Origin: Branchiostoma belcheri | Taxonomy: Eukaryota > Chordata > Leptocardii > Amphioxiformes > Branchiostomatidae | Reading direction: 5' to 3' | NCBI RefSeq assembly: GCF_001625305.1 | Contig: NW_017804353.1 | Coordinates: 2,857,209-2,921,208, forward strand | Length of the DNA: 64,000 nucleotides | Shown: positions 50,701 to 59,439 of the stretch, piece after piece | How positions within the stretch are numbered: the stretch's first letter is position 1 | Layout: each line of letters starts with the position of its first letter | The notes under the pieces: generated by a model | Seen by the model: only the letters and a program-made list of their open reading frames with translations | Database searches by the model: none | What the model was told of the DNA's origin: nothing | Position numbers and translations under genes: made by a program

Positions 50701-53700
50701 GTATCCAAGAACTAAGATTTGCCCCAGGCACTGTAATTCTGGGTACGGTTCTGGATAAAGCACGGTTCTCGAACAGGGTCCGAGATGTTGCCAATGTTGA
50801 AGTTACGTAACATGACATCCTGCCCAAACAAGACCTCCAAGTCCTACACTGACCAAACGTGGCAACGCTAGGCAACCATCCACCGAGATGTCACCAAACC
50901 CTTACACGCTACCTGACACTGGGAATGACTAAATATTGATCCTAAAGTGACGACGTAAAGTGAGAGCCCGGGATGTAGCCACTGCTGAAGTTTCGAAAGT
51001 GACATATAGCTCGCACGAGACCTGTCAGTGCAATGTAGACAGAACGTGCCGAGACCTGGCGACTGTCAGACATGTCCACACAACTTTCCCGCCCCTCCTG
51101 ACCCACGAGAAACGGTAAATAGTCATACCCAAGCGGTAAGCTTGGTGCCTGGCACGCTAAGGTGTTTTTATGCTGTCTTGCAGAAAGTTGGGGATCCATA
51201 AAATTCCTCGCAACAAATCGTAAAATGTAATTTTAGTCTTAGTTTCATTTTCTGTTCGTAATTAACTTAGCTACAAAGCATGGGACGTTCTAGCGTGTAT
51301 CTAAGATAGGATGATATGATTAAACTAAAAAAAAAACGTACTGAAATTCTTGAAAAAAATTGCAAAATTGTCCAAACGTGACTGAGTGAATCACTTGCTT
51401 GTTCAACTACTAAATGGACCGCTATTTTGGTCAGTAACCAGAGAGGTCCAGCTGCTCGTAAAAGGAACAGGTCTGCGAGAAAAGGCGTCCAAGAATCCGC
51501 AGCAAACTTGATAACGATTAGTGAGAACTATTCCAAGTATGTGTCAGAGGAAACGACGTGACATCTAAGACCCTTAACTGTTTAAGATCCACTTAAGACT
51601 GTCTGTTACACTGGCCGGACGGAAATGAGACAACGTCTTCGTCTATGACCTACTAACATCAGTACAAGCTGTTCTAGATTATGATAAAACTCATGATATT
51701 TTAATAGTGACCAGCTCTTTGAAATTGCTTCTACGAAAAATGCCCGATACTTTCTTATGTTCCTGTAATATAAAATGAATTGGATGCGAGGAGAGTTTTT
51801 AAAAATTTGCGAGCTGGTTTTACCTAGCCCATGTGTTACTGAATCTCTCGCTTTCAGGGGCTGAATGGGCCTACTGTCTACTGATTCTTCTAGGTCAGTG
51901 GAAAAGCCAAACGTACGTGTTGTAGTCAGGCTATGTTTTAGTTTTACCTCGACATATGGGGGAATAACAAAGGGTTTTAATAGTCGTTAATAAACTCGGG
52001 TGTTTGGTCAGTTTGTTAAAAGTGGTGCTACAGCAAGAAAGCCCATGGCCTTTTTCTTCAGAATTTCAGACTTCCAGCTGCGACCAAATGCCGCCGTGAT
52101 CCGTTTAACCCCAGCCTGCGGCGTGTATATATCAGCGGGCCGGGAATGGGGTCCGGGTCAGCGTGTTAAAGGGTTAATAAGTAAGACGGCTCAGTTTGCG
52201 TGAGGCCCGTAACAAGACCCTCTCCACTCTTACGTAAGGAGGAAACTTAGAAGACAGATTCTTCTTCAATAGGCAATTTCCTGGTCTTTGTAGAGCTCTG
52301 CACTTCGGGAGGGCGTATATGCCTGTCAGAACTTTCCCGCGACAGGTTGGCTGACGGATCGGGACCAATTTGAGTTCAATTTTAAGTCAAATATTACTCC
52401 CAACCACGCCCTTACCACTGCAGACCTATTCCCGATCATCATCCAACCACCCGAATGTCGAACATTAACCGAATTCGCAAAACACCAGACAACCCATTGG
52501 CTAACCATGTTGGGGGGGGGGGGTCGTCAGTGTTTGGGAGGCCATATTCGGCTATGTGTGGCAGGGGCTAGCGACCCGATCAGAATCCGCTGTTCCAGTA
52601 CAGGCTTACAATATGTTACAAGTTAGGACGACTATGTGGGTGTGCGGTATGAGCCAAGGATAATATCTGCCCGCCCGCTATAGACAGGTGAAACAACAGC
52701 AGCGGGAACAGGACAGGGTCAACCGCGGAGTGATTTAGAGAAGCACGCGACGCGAGCCAAGCCTGGAAAACATCGTTTTGGCACACACGCAGTACCATTG
52801 TAAGTTTAAACTTTAATGCAGGGTCCTATCTAAGCCTTGATACATCCCAGCTGATGCAGAAACTATTGTATAAGGTATCGACCAAGACTGGTTGTGGAAG
52901 GCTAGCGCTATACCTTTTGGTAGAACTTTGACGGAAAATACCCTTTTGGTGTACGGCATCAAGCGTTTTCTCAAGTTTCAACTTGTCATTTTCCCTCCAA
53001 ACTCACACAATACATATTTGTTATTTTGTGTATTGGTTGTTTGATAATAAATTTTTGATACTGATAGAATTTGATTTTTTAAAAACTAACCACCCTTGGG
53101 CGGGGAAATGGATACAGACTGGCCAATTTGATACTGTCTTACCCCCACCAAAAGATCTGCTTGGAGATTATTAAAAACATCCATCCACAACCCACCCTGC
53201 TCTGAACTTGTAACTATGTGATGACCTCTCACCTCCGTGACTGGGGATGAGGCCCAGGTAGCTGTCCATCTGGTAGTACGGGCTCTTCTCCTGTCTCGTG
53301 TCCTGTTCTCCTGAAACATTACATTTTTAAAACTATTGTTTATATCGATAATGGATTGCTAATGTCACAGGAGAACAGATAAAAACGTGCGGCGTTGTGG
53401 GAAAGAGTCAATTGTGGTCAGGTGAGCACATTTGGTGTGTCAAAAATAGGTTTCATTATCATGGCTTGTCCTCGCGTTTAAATAGGTTTAAGTTCTACCT
53501 AATTCTACAAGCTTGTTGACTGTTTATTGCAAATAATCTATCAAGGGGTGCCACGCACTCGCGGCGTGTTTGTCGCTCTTAGTCGGTAACTACAACACAA
53601 ACGACTACTAGTAGATGGCAGTGATTGCTTCACTGCCTATGCAGCATAGACTACGAGTGAAGCGTACATTCGCCGTTTTCAAAGTGTTCAACATTAGTCA

Positions 53701-56700
53701 CATGACATATGTTGAGCTAGCAGAAGGTATCGTATTACCTGGATGTCAAACCTGCATCTCTACAACAGCGAAGCTCTGACAAAATAAAAGCAATTCACTC
53801 ACTTTCCGGCTTGCTGTCCAGTTTCCCTGCGATCATGGGCATGGGTCCCTTGGCGCTGAGCTCCTTGGGTTTGGCGTCGCACATCCACTGCTTACAGCAC
53901 TTCCCGGGAACCTTCTCCAGGCGGGGGAACGGGCAGTCGTCGGACGGCATTCGGACCTCCTGGAGATACAAGTAAAGCGTTTAATGCATAAATGAAATAC
54001 CTTTTCGTACGTTTATGCTCATGCAAGACAAGACAAGAGTAGGTCATTGTGATAAAGTATTTCCAGGTAAATTAGCATTACTCAGGTTGTATATAAACTT
54101 TTGTCTAACACGTTTACAAGGACTAATGTTCAACCTTTTCTTGTTTTCTACGACAGTTGAAGATGTAAGAACAGATGGAGTTCCTAATACATAGATTATG
54201 GCAGATGCTTTTTTAGATGGTAGGTTTAACCATACTGTCGACCAACACAGGCGGTATTTGTTTATTTTCGGTGTCCATACCTGTAGACAGCGTTTGTTTG
54301 TTTGTTTGTTTGTTTGTTTGTTTGTTTGTTTGTGTGTCCGTACCTGTGGACAGAGCGGCGTGCACCCCACTGCGCCGTTCTGACAGACGCACTTCTCCCG
54401 GCAGCTCAGTTCGAACGCCTCCCCGCTCTGGTACACCTTCCCCTGGAACACGCACGGTGCCTGGAACGTCGCTACAACAACAAAACCGGCGTCATTTAGA
54501 AACGTGCACAAGAACTGATGATCCCATAGCAGAAGTGTGTGCATCACTGGAAGTGGTGATTAAAGACTAGGGATGCAATTGTACCCTGGGAGGGGGTAAA
54601 AATAAAGCCAGTATGTGTTTTTGAACAGTCGGTTTAAGGAATAGGACATGAACTAGATTAGATATGACATCATTCAATTCAACTTCACCATTCACGTTTT
54701 CCCCTGTTTTCAGATATTTTTGAGCGTTATGGTGTCTTTTACCCTTTTCCTTTCCTGATTTATGGAAAATTCTTCACCTTTACAGACTCCTGTTGGTTTG
54801 TCCCTGCTGTAGTCGCAGTACAGCCCGACTGTGTCATCACACGGCGCCATCTCAGAACACTCCTCCCCCAGCAGGCTGGCACACACCTTACACCGGCACC
54901 CGCACCGGTCCTCCAATAGGCGCACGCCTGGCAGACACGTGACCGGCTGGGCGGGGCAGGAACACTTCCCGTCACACTCGCCCTTTCCTTCAGGCAGGGC
55001 GTGGACCTGAAAGATGAGAACATTTGTTTGTTTGTTTGTTTGTTTGTTTGTTTGTTTGTTTGTTTGTGTGAACCAAACTGACTATTACAGACAATGTGCC
55101 CATATGGTAGGCATGGATCATCTAAAAGCTCTCTCGCTTTGGGTTGGCATTTCCTTTCATAATGATGAGACATGCGAAGGTGGTATAGACTTCCTGGTAC
55201 TTTCGTTAGGTCATGTGTTCTAAGCGATTGGTCATTCTAACATGATGAAGACTTTAGTTCAGACCGTCGAAAGTTTGGTGAAACTTTTTGCTGCGCTGGA
55301 TCCATGGAAGGCAATTTTTATCATGTGAAGATATGTGCTTCTTATGTCGTTTTTTTATTTTGAATTGACTTGTACTTGAACCTGGTTCAGCTCTTGCTAA
55401 ATTTCCGTTCCCAATTTGACTGGAAGAGCATGGCATTTTAATCCTGGCAAAAAACATGGGTAGAAGCTCCTTTCGTGATTCTTTCCAGTTGCTCAAACAG
55501 ACGACAATGTTGTTGTTCGTAGTTGGTGGTTTGTAGGGTGTTTGGCTGCGTGTCAAATATCTCCCACTGCCATGTTGAAAACTCGAACCGCGCCAAAGTT
55601 TGAAATTCCAGTGATCGCGGTCCAAAACAAATTACGCAAGAATCCCTTCCAGCCACGGTAAATCCCAATTAAGGCAAACTTTTGTTTTCAGCACCTGCGC
55701 CGAGCTAGCCGGACGCCTACTCGTTTTGCGCGGGTAAACACCCGAGTGTGTGCCGTTAGCGCGGTTGTGTCCGGATGTCGCGCTGCATGTGTACACAGGT
55801 TCGCACACACCGACATGTGGGACGTATAACTAGTCTCCTCCAGACCAACAACGTGGATGCAAAATCAGTAAAATTTAGTCAAATATGGAGAGTAATTGGC
55901 TGAGGGATTTTAGACATTTGCCGTTTGCCAGAAATTATCTCTCTGGTGAACTGAGTCTCCTGGCCAATTATTTCCCTTTTTGCCGAATTCTACGTATACA
56001 ATCTGCATCCCCGTAGGAAGGCCTGGTGAAGGCTAACATATAACGGGAACTACGAAGGGTGTCTGGACTAAAATTAACGACAGCTACCCAAAGAGCCCTT
56101 CCGGAATCTTATAGAATCACTTAGTAGGACCAAGGAGGTTTTAGGGCAACCTCTTTAGTTAGAGACATGTTCTCTGTCAAGTAACGCTCCTCGGGGAAGG
56201 TAGACAATGTCTCCTTTGATTGTAGAACAACCGTTTTAAAATGGAAGAATACCAAACTTAACTGGCAGTTGTGCTTAAAAGGCGTCCAAATTTGCCCTTC
56301 GCGAGACGCAAACTTTACAAAGAATATTTTGCCAGTTTACAGTTGAGAGATAGCTAGACAATGTTGTTTAGATAACAGTTCCGTATCATAGTCTCAAGTA
56401 CATGATACAGATACTTGTTGTTTTCACACGTGTTTGTTACATGTACATATATGTTACAGGAGACGGTAGGACGCCCCTCCTAGCGCCCGGTCAGGACAGC
56501 CTAGTCCCCACCAGAATAACAACGGACGGCTGGCCCTGTGAAACGCGCTCTTGTTTGTTTTGTCAACTTTGGTGGAACTATTTCACATCATAAGGCATGG
56601 GCGAGCGATGCACCTGTTATAGAAATATTTCTGATATTTATTCCAAACCAAATTTTACTTTAAAAAAGTGATTGGGTCCGAAAACAAAACTTTTAAAAAC

Positions 56701-59090
56701 ATTAGTACCAAGAACGATTGTCGAACCTTAGTAGGTTATTCCCCTTTCCTGGGGACAATGACTCCTTTATATGGAATGTACATTTTCAATCGCAGAAAGC
56801 CATTAACATAGCGAGACACACCGAACACCGCGCAAGGGACCGCAGGAATGTTACTCTGCACCAAGCCTGTCTGCAGGCTGTGTCACCCCTCTAACCCTGC
56901 CGAGATGGTACGGCCCGTTTGGACGGTCTCCAAGCCCAGGCGACCCCGAGGGCGCGCATTTAACCGTGCTTTCCTCTAGTCTCTATATCAGGCTCTACTG
57001 AGTGGGACTCTGAGTATTGCCAATCGCCCGTACTTTTTTCTGATTTTTGCCGTGTTCTTGCCTGTAGATGTTATGATGGGGTTGCAGTTTCAAAGGAAGC
57101 AGCTAGGGGGCGAAAATTGAACGCGTCCTTCAGGTCACCGACACAGACCAACATACCATATACGTAATGAAAATTCACAAGAAAAAATATTTTGATTCAG
57201 GAAGAGCTACAATATGAAATCTCCTCCCGAAGGCTACCTTCCTCCCAGCAGGCTATTCCCACACTCCTGTCCTCGGTGTTCTGTGAGCCGGGAAGCCTGC
57301 TTGGAGCCTATTTCCCCACCCCTGCGTTCAGCTGTGGTCCGTAGTCTTGCCAGGTACGACCCGCCGCCCCAATTATGCTGACAATGTCTCACTCCTTCCG
57401 GTAAACACAGCGGAGGGAACCTTGGCGCCGACAACACGGCTTGGCAAGTTGGCAGGGACGCACCGTTTGGCTAGCCTCCCCCAGGCTTCGGAAGCGGCTG
57501 GGAAGAGGCCAAATCGACAGATAACATGCCAGGGGAGCTGCTTCGCTCAGAGAGTTCATTCGCTTTACCCGGACCAATTCCCCTGGCATGGTATCTGTCT
57601 ATTCGGCAAATTTTCACTCTTTCCAGTCGCTTCCGAAGCCTGGTAGAGGCTACCTCTTGGCAGAGACGCGCCGAGTCGCCTGCCATGTCACGGCCCTGCG
57701 TGTTGTGAAATCCTGTCCTCTACAGACCATTACCTCTCCGTGTTTTGAGGTAAACGGATCCGAAGCATATGTCTCTGACAAGTAGAGGAACGTGTTTTCA
57801 TCTAGCTGACATATTCGATAAGCTAAAAATGAATTTGACTCTACTTTTTTGGTCACGTTACTTGAAAGCAATATAGAGTTACGGCCAGACTTCATATACA
57901 CAGATCTACTTTTAAGCCATATCCGATGCCACAACACCAAAGGCAGTGCAAGTCACTTTGAATTCTTTTGTTATTATTTTAGATTTAAGATGTGGGTGTC
58001 TTCAAGGGAACTAATTGTGTTCTTTGAACTTTTGCATTTTCGTAAAAGTCGGTCCTCCAACTATCTGCCGACGACCCACCTTACAAGACTTAAGCTAAAA
58101 ATCCAGCCACTTCGCTATCTAAAACTTGACATTTTGAGGTCATTGAACTCGTTTATCCATAAAAGATATCGCCCACAGACATCGGGAGGTGCAACAAGAG
58201 TTCCCTTATCGGAGAGGTCCCGCCTTCCGTGACATAACTGATAACTACATCGGCCTAAAGTAGTCTCAGCGACGGCCAAAAACATCACGGCGGAACCAAA
58301 CCCCGTCGCGAAGTTGACCGAGCGCCAGACTTTAACACACATTCGGAGCGCTCAGTGCTGGCCGGGCGACAAGTTCTGAACATGACTGGGCATAGGTTGA
58401 GATCTCTTCCTCAAAATAGTAGAGACAAATTTGTACACCGATATTTAGAATGTTTCATGCGCATTTATGGTTTAGAACTGAACTTGACTTCAGTAGTATC
58501 GTCACTCGTAAGACCAACCCTACTATATGCAGTATTGCACCCAAATACAAAGGAAGACAAAGATAAACTGGAAAGTACATGTACAAGACCAAGCTGTAAG
58601 ATTCTGTATGAACAATTATGGCAGGGATGTCAGTGTCACGGAAATGAAAACAAACCTACAGCGGGCCGTCAGACTATGCATGGTGTACAAAATGACTAAT
58701 ACTCTGGTGGATGTACCAAGTACTCAGAAAGAAAAGAACACCCACACATGGAATAGCATATCGTTCTCTTCCATTGTGTACGTAGTCCCGTGGGTGGGTT
58801 TTCCGTCCTCTCGCCCTACTTCTGACATATAACGAAACACTGTCGTCTCTGTTGTTGTGCCATACCCTGCCTGACATTCTCAGCCCACCACATAATATAT
58901 ATAAGAACAAGTCTTTGCTTCATGTACGTTGACAATGCTATCACTGTCCTCCAAGCATGAATGCACAGTTGTATTTCATATCTAGGTTGAAAGAATTACT
59001 CGAAGAAGGAAATGAAACAAGTAAATCTGGACTCACCAAACACGTGAGGAACACGGCCACTGCCACCACGGAACGCTGCAAGACCTTCAT
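47580..59090 (-). CDS. CCN: CCN family matricellular protein (CCN1/2/3-like), complete 8-exon gene
   Basis: Secreted, cysteine-rich extracellular matrix signalling protein. The family binds integrins, heparan sulphate and growth factors, and controls adhesion, migration and matrix production. Coding segments on the minus strand are 59090-59037, 55006-54778, 54471-54344, 53959-53803, 53310-53233, 48779-48598, 48214-48117 and 47742-47580. They total 1089 bp, giving 362 residues plus a TAA stop. Every intron is GT-AG and all phases agree. Modules in order: signal peptide (1-21), IGFBP (about 29-94, 12 Cys), VWC (101-164, 10 Cys), linker (165-223), TSP1 (224-267, 6 Cys), CT cystine knot (281-359, 10 Cys). 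That is 38 cysteines, the family total, and the length matches the usual 343-381. VWC and CT look closest to CCN1/2/3. Placing it as a single pro-orthologue of those paralogues is inference. Vertebrate CCN1-3 have five exons; this gene has three more introns. Confidence 0.96.
48021..48030. repeat. Poly-G run in CCN intron 7
   Basis: About ten G on the plus strand followed by TCGT. A similar G run followed by TCGT occurs at 52510-52522 in intron 5. In the transcript both are C tracts. Probably simple-sequence slippage. Confidence 0.7.
48117..48214 (-). CDS. CCN: CCN exon 7: start of C-terminal cystine-knot module
   Basis: The acceptor CCGCAG|GATGGT is in phase 0. The donor is TACAA|GTCAGT in phase 2. 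It encodes [20 protein letters not shown] and the first two CT cysteines (281 and 302). GKKC plus a basic stretch matches the start of the vertebrate CT module. The intron splitting this module is absent from vertebrate CCN1-3, where CT is one exon. Confidence 0.93.
48598..48779 (-). CDS. CCN: CCN exon 6: TSP1 module
   Basis: The acceptor ATCCAG|CGGAGT is in phase 1 and the donor GTCAAG|GTACGA in phase 0. It encodes [18 protein letters not shown] followed by STRVSN and PECR, ending RICQMRPC. The WSxCSxTCG signature and six cysteines are intact. This matches vertebrate CCN TSP1 modules, which bind integrins, LRP1 and VEGF. The exon lies after the 4.45-kb intron 5. Confidence 0.96.
48910..48955. 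repeat. Dispersed palindromic repeat, locus 4 (short)
   Basis: CCAGAACCGTGCCTGGGCCA followed by AATCTACG, the same block as near 4.88 kb. It lies inside CCN intron 5. Confidence 0.7.
49480..49570. repeat. Dispersed palindromic repeat, locus 5
   Basis: AAGAACCGTGCCTGATCCTA, then a GGGATGGAACTAGATACC block, then GGTTCTGGATACAATAGA. This shows the whole unit, with ends that are rough inverted repeats. It lies inside CCN intron 5. Confidence 0.75.
50640..50785. repeat. Dispersed palindromic repeat, locus 6
   Basis: CTGAATGGGTTGGGGTAGGG, then CTCTGCGTATCCAAGAAC, then GGTTCTGGATAAAGCACGGT. Same words as locus 2, in the same order. It lies inside CCN intron 5. Confidence 0.7.
53233..53310 (-). CDS. 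CCN: CCN exon 5: central linker (hinge)
   Basis: Short 78-bp exon in phase 1-1, so its skipping would keep frame. The acceptor is TTTCAG|GAGAAC and the donor CGGAG|GTGAGA. It encodes a cysteine-free, charged and tyrosine-containing linker ([20 protein letters not shown]). Vertebrate CCN genes carry the hinge on the module exons, so a separate hinge exon is unusual. Because the length divides by three and the phases match, alternative splicing that shortens the hinge is possible; that is inference. Confidence 0.88.
53803..53959 (-). CDS. CCN: CCN exon 4: second half of VWC module and start of linker
   Basis: The acceptor CTCCAG|GAGGTC is in phase 0 and the donor GAAA|GTGAGT in phase 1. It encodes [20 protein letters not shown], which closely follows the vertebrate CCN pattern CPFPRR...PGKCCEEWVC and supplies the last four VWC cysteines. 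A Lys/Pro-rich hinge begins after the module. The hinge is the protease-sensitive region that varies most between CCN members. Confidence 0.95.
54292..54333. repeat. (TTTG)n microsatellite beside exon 3 donor
   Basis: About ten TTTG units, (CAAA)n in the gene strand, starting about 10 bp downstream of the exon 3 donor. Unit and orientation match the tract next to exon 2. Confidence 0.95.
54344..54471 (-). CDS. CCN: CCN exon 3: first half of VWC module
   Basis: The acceptor TTGTAG|CGACG completes an Ala codon (phase 1). The donor CCACAG|GTACGG is in phase 0. It encodes [16 protein letters not shown] and six VWC cysteines, ending CTPLCPQ. In vertebrate CCN genes the whole VWC module is one exon; here an intron cuts it between CPQ and EVR. 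A (CAAA)n tract begins about 10 bp inside the downstream intron. VWC modules bind BMPs and TGF-beta family ligands. Confidence 0.95.
54778..55006 (-). CDS. CCN: CCN exon 2: IGFBP module
   Basis: The acceptor TTTCAG|GTCCAC and donor AAAG|GTGAAG leave the exon in phase 1. It holds 76 codons and all 12 cysteines of the CCN IGFBP module, from ECDGKCSC to TGVCK. The family signature GCGCCxxC is altered. Here it reads C-G-C-R-C-K-V-C (residues 53-60), with an arginine between the normally adjacent cysteines. A (CAAA)n tract lies 16 bp upstream of the acceptor. This module modulates growth-factor binding in the family; true IGF binding is weak in known CCN proteins. Confidence 0.95.
55023..55067. 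repeat. (TTTG)n microsatellite beside exon 2 acceptor
   Basis: About 11 tandem TTTG units, (CAAA)n in the gene strand, ending 16 bp before the exon 2 splice acceptor in intron 1. The 16 bases between tract and exon are pyrimidine-rich, so the acceptor itself is intact. Confidence 0.95.
55068..57448. other. CCN intron 1, 3' part
   Basis: Non-coding intron sequence. It holds two canonical TEAD-type words, GGAATGT at 56773-56779 and 56845-56851, 72 bp apart, and a GC-rich patch at about 56.84-57.00 kb. No exon with matching splice signals or phase was found here. Confidence 0.6.
57449..57674. repeat. Fold-back element with flanking direct repeats in CCN intron 1
   Basis: Arms at about 57472-57535 and 57579-57652 are imperfect inverted repeats. 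The left arm contains CAGGCTTCGGAAGC and CATGCCAGGGGA; the right arm carries their reverse complements. A ~43-bp spacer separates them. The pair is bracketed by similar direct repeats, TTGGCAGGGACGCACCG (57449) and TTGGCAGAGACGCGCCG (57658). This could be a fold-back/MITE-like element, a stable structured RNA within the intron, or an old inverted duplication. No transposase is visible. Confidence 0.7.
57675..58389. other. CCN intron 1, middle part
   Basis: No exon, RNA or repeat recognised between the fold-back element and the LINE remnant. Confidence 0.45.
58390..58800 (+). pseudogene. LINE reverse-transcriptase C-terminal remnant, frameshifted
   Basis: Two plus-strand frames together resemble the region after the RT domain of CR1/Jockey-type LINEs. 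One frame carries [24 protein letters not shown] (about 58.49-58.58 kb). After a frameshift, the other carries [20 protein letters not shown], then [19 protein letters not shown]. These match the familiar pattern VRPxLEYAxxxWxPHxxxDIxxLExVQRRAAR...SVTxML...RLxxxYKIxNxLVDVP. Both ends are missing and it is antisense to CCN within intron 1. It is a dead fossil. Confidence 0.75.
58801..59036. other. CCN intron 1, 5' end
   Basis: Short non-coding stretch between the LINE remnant and exon 1; nothing further seen. Confidence 0.4.
59037..59090 (-). CDS. CCN: CCN exon 1: start codon and signal peptide
   Basis: Codes [18 protein letters not shown], a basic N-terminus and a hydrophobic core. The exon ends TTTG|GTGAGT in phase 0. 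The signal peptide is completed by Val-His-Ala from exon 2, so cleavage probably falls after VHA, before LPEGKGEC. The ATG has A at -3 and is the first ATG downstream of the expected TATA-directed start site. This supports it as the true start. Confidence 0.93.
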
Positions 59091-59254
59091 GTTCTTGAAG
59101 TTGAAGACGCTGTACAAGACGCAAGGACGCGTTACTTTAAGACAAAGACGAAGGCTTGAGAATTCTCCTGGGTGCTAGTTAGCTGTGCGCGGGTTCTCGC
59201 AGACCAGCTCTCCCGTAGTGAGACAGGCTTGTGGCTAGCCGCAGATCGGTTCTG
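59091..59254 (-). promoter_or_regulatory. CCN 5' UTR (start site approximate)
   Basis: Region between the expected TATA-directed start (about 30 bp downstream of the TATA box) and the ATG. It holds no upstream ATG and no obvious intron signal that must be used. The length of about 160 nt is inferred from the TATA position only. Confidence 0.55.
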
Positions 59255-59278
59255 AAATCGTCCCGACCGCAGACCGCA

Positions 59279-59285
59279 TTTTATA
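59279..59285 (-). promoter_or_regulatory. TATA box of the CCN gene
   Basis: TATAAAA on the minus strand, about 190 bp upstream of the ATG, in a GC-rich setting. The position is right for a core promoter with a ~160-nt leader. TATA-driven promoters are usual for vertebrate CCN1 and CCN2. Confidence 0.75.
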
Positions 59286-59313
59286 GGCGAACCCGTCTTG
59301 TTTTCCCTGGGTG

Positions 59314-59321
59314 TGACGTCA
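59314..59321. promoter_or_regulatory. Full palindromic CRE in the CCN promoter
   Basis: TGACGTCA, a perfect CREB/ATF site, about 30 bp upstream of the TATA box. A second near-match, TGACGTCG (59359-59366), overlaps a CACGTG E-box at 59355-59360. Vertebrate CCN1 is known to respond through a CRE, so the match fits. Confidence 0.6.
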
Positions 59322-59376
59322 CGCCAGGCTCGGGTTGGGAGATCCCCCGGTAAACACGTGACGTCGGCAGGAATCC

Positions 59377-59389
59377 TTCTGGAATCTTC
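59377..59389. promoter_or_regulatory. Perfect three-unit heat-shock element in the CCN promoter
   Basis: TTCtgGAAtcTTC: three alternating nTTCn/nGAAn units at exact 5-bp spacing, the HSF1 trimer consensus. It sits about 95 bp upstream of the TATA box. No strong precedent for an HSE in this position of CCN genes is recalled, so its role is inference. Confidence 0.5.
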
Positions 59390-59429
59390 CGGTTGCCGGG
59401 GCGACCGGGGGCAAACCTTCCGAAACTTT

Positions 59430-59439
59430 CCTTATATGG
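59430..59439. promoter_or_regulatory. Perfect CArG box (SRF site) in the CCN promoter
   Basis: CCTTATATGG matches CC(A/T)6GG exactly, about 145 bp upstream of the TATA box. Vertebrate CCN1 and CCN2 are classic SRF/MRTF immediate-early targets, so this suggests the serum and actin response is shared. Confidence 0.65.

Larger units (their letters stand above)
48780..53232. other. CCN intron 5 (4.45 kb)
   Basis: Largest intron. It holds three copies of the dispersed palindromic repeat (48.91, 49.49 and 50.64 kb), an A-rich patch near 51.33 kb and a poly-G run at about 52510-52522. Open frames here (for example 49870-50175 plus strand) show no domain. No extra exon with compatible phase was found. 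Confidence 0.6.

Noticed and set aside
57389..57708. Several frames on both strands around 57.5 kb
   Set aside because: Produced by the fold-back element, where the two arms give mirrored open frames.
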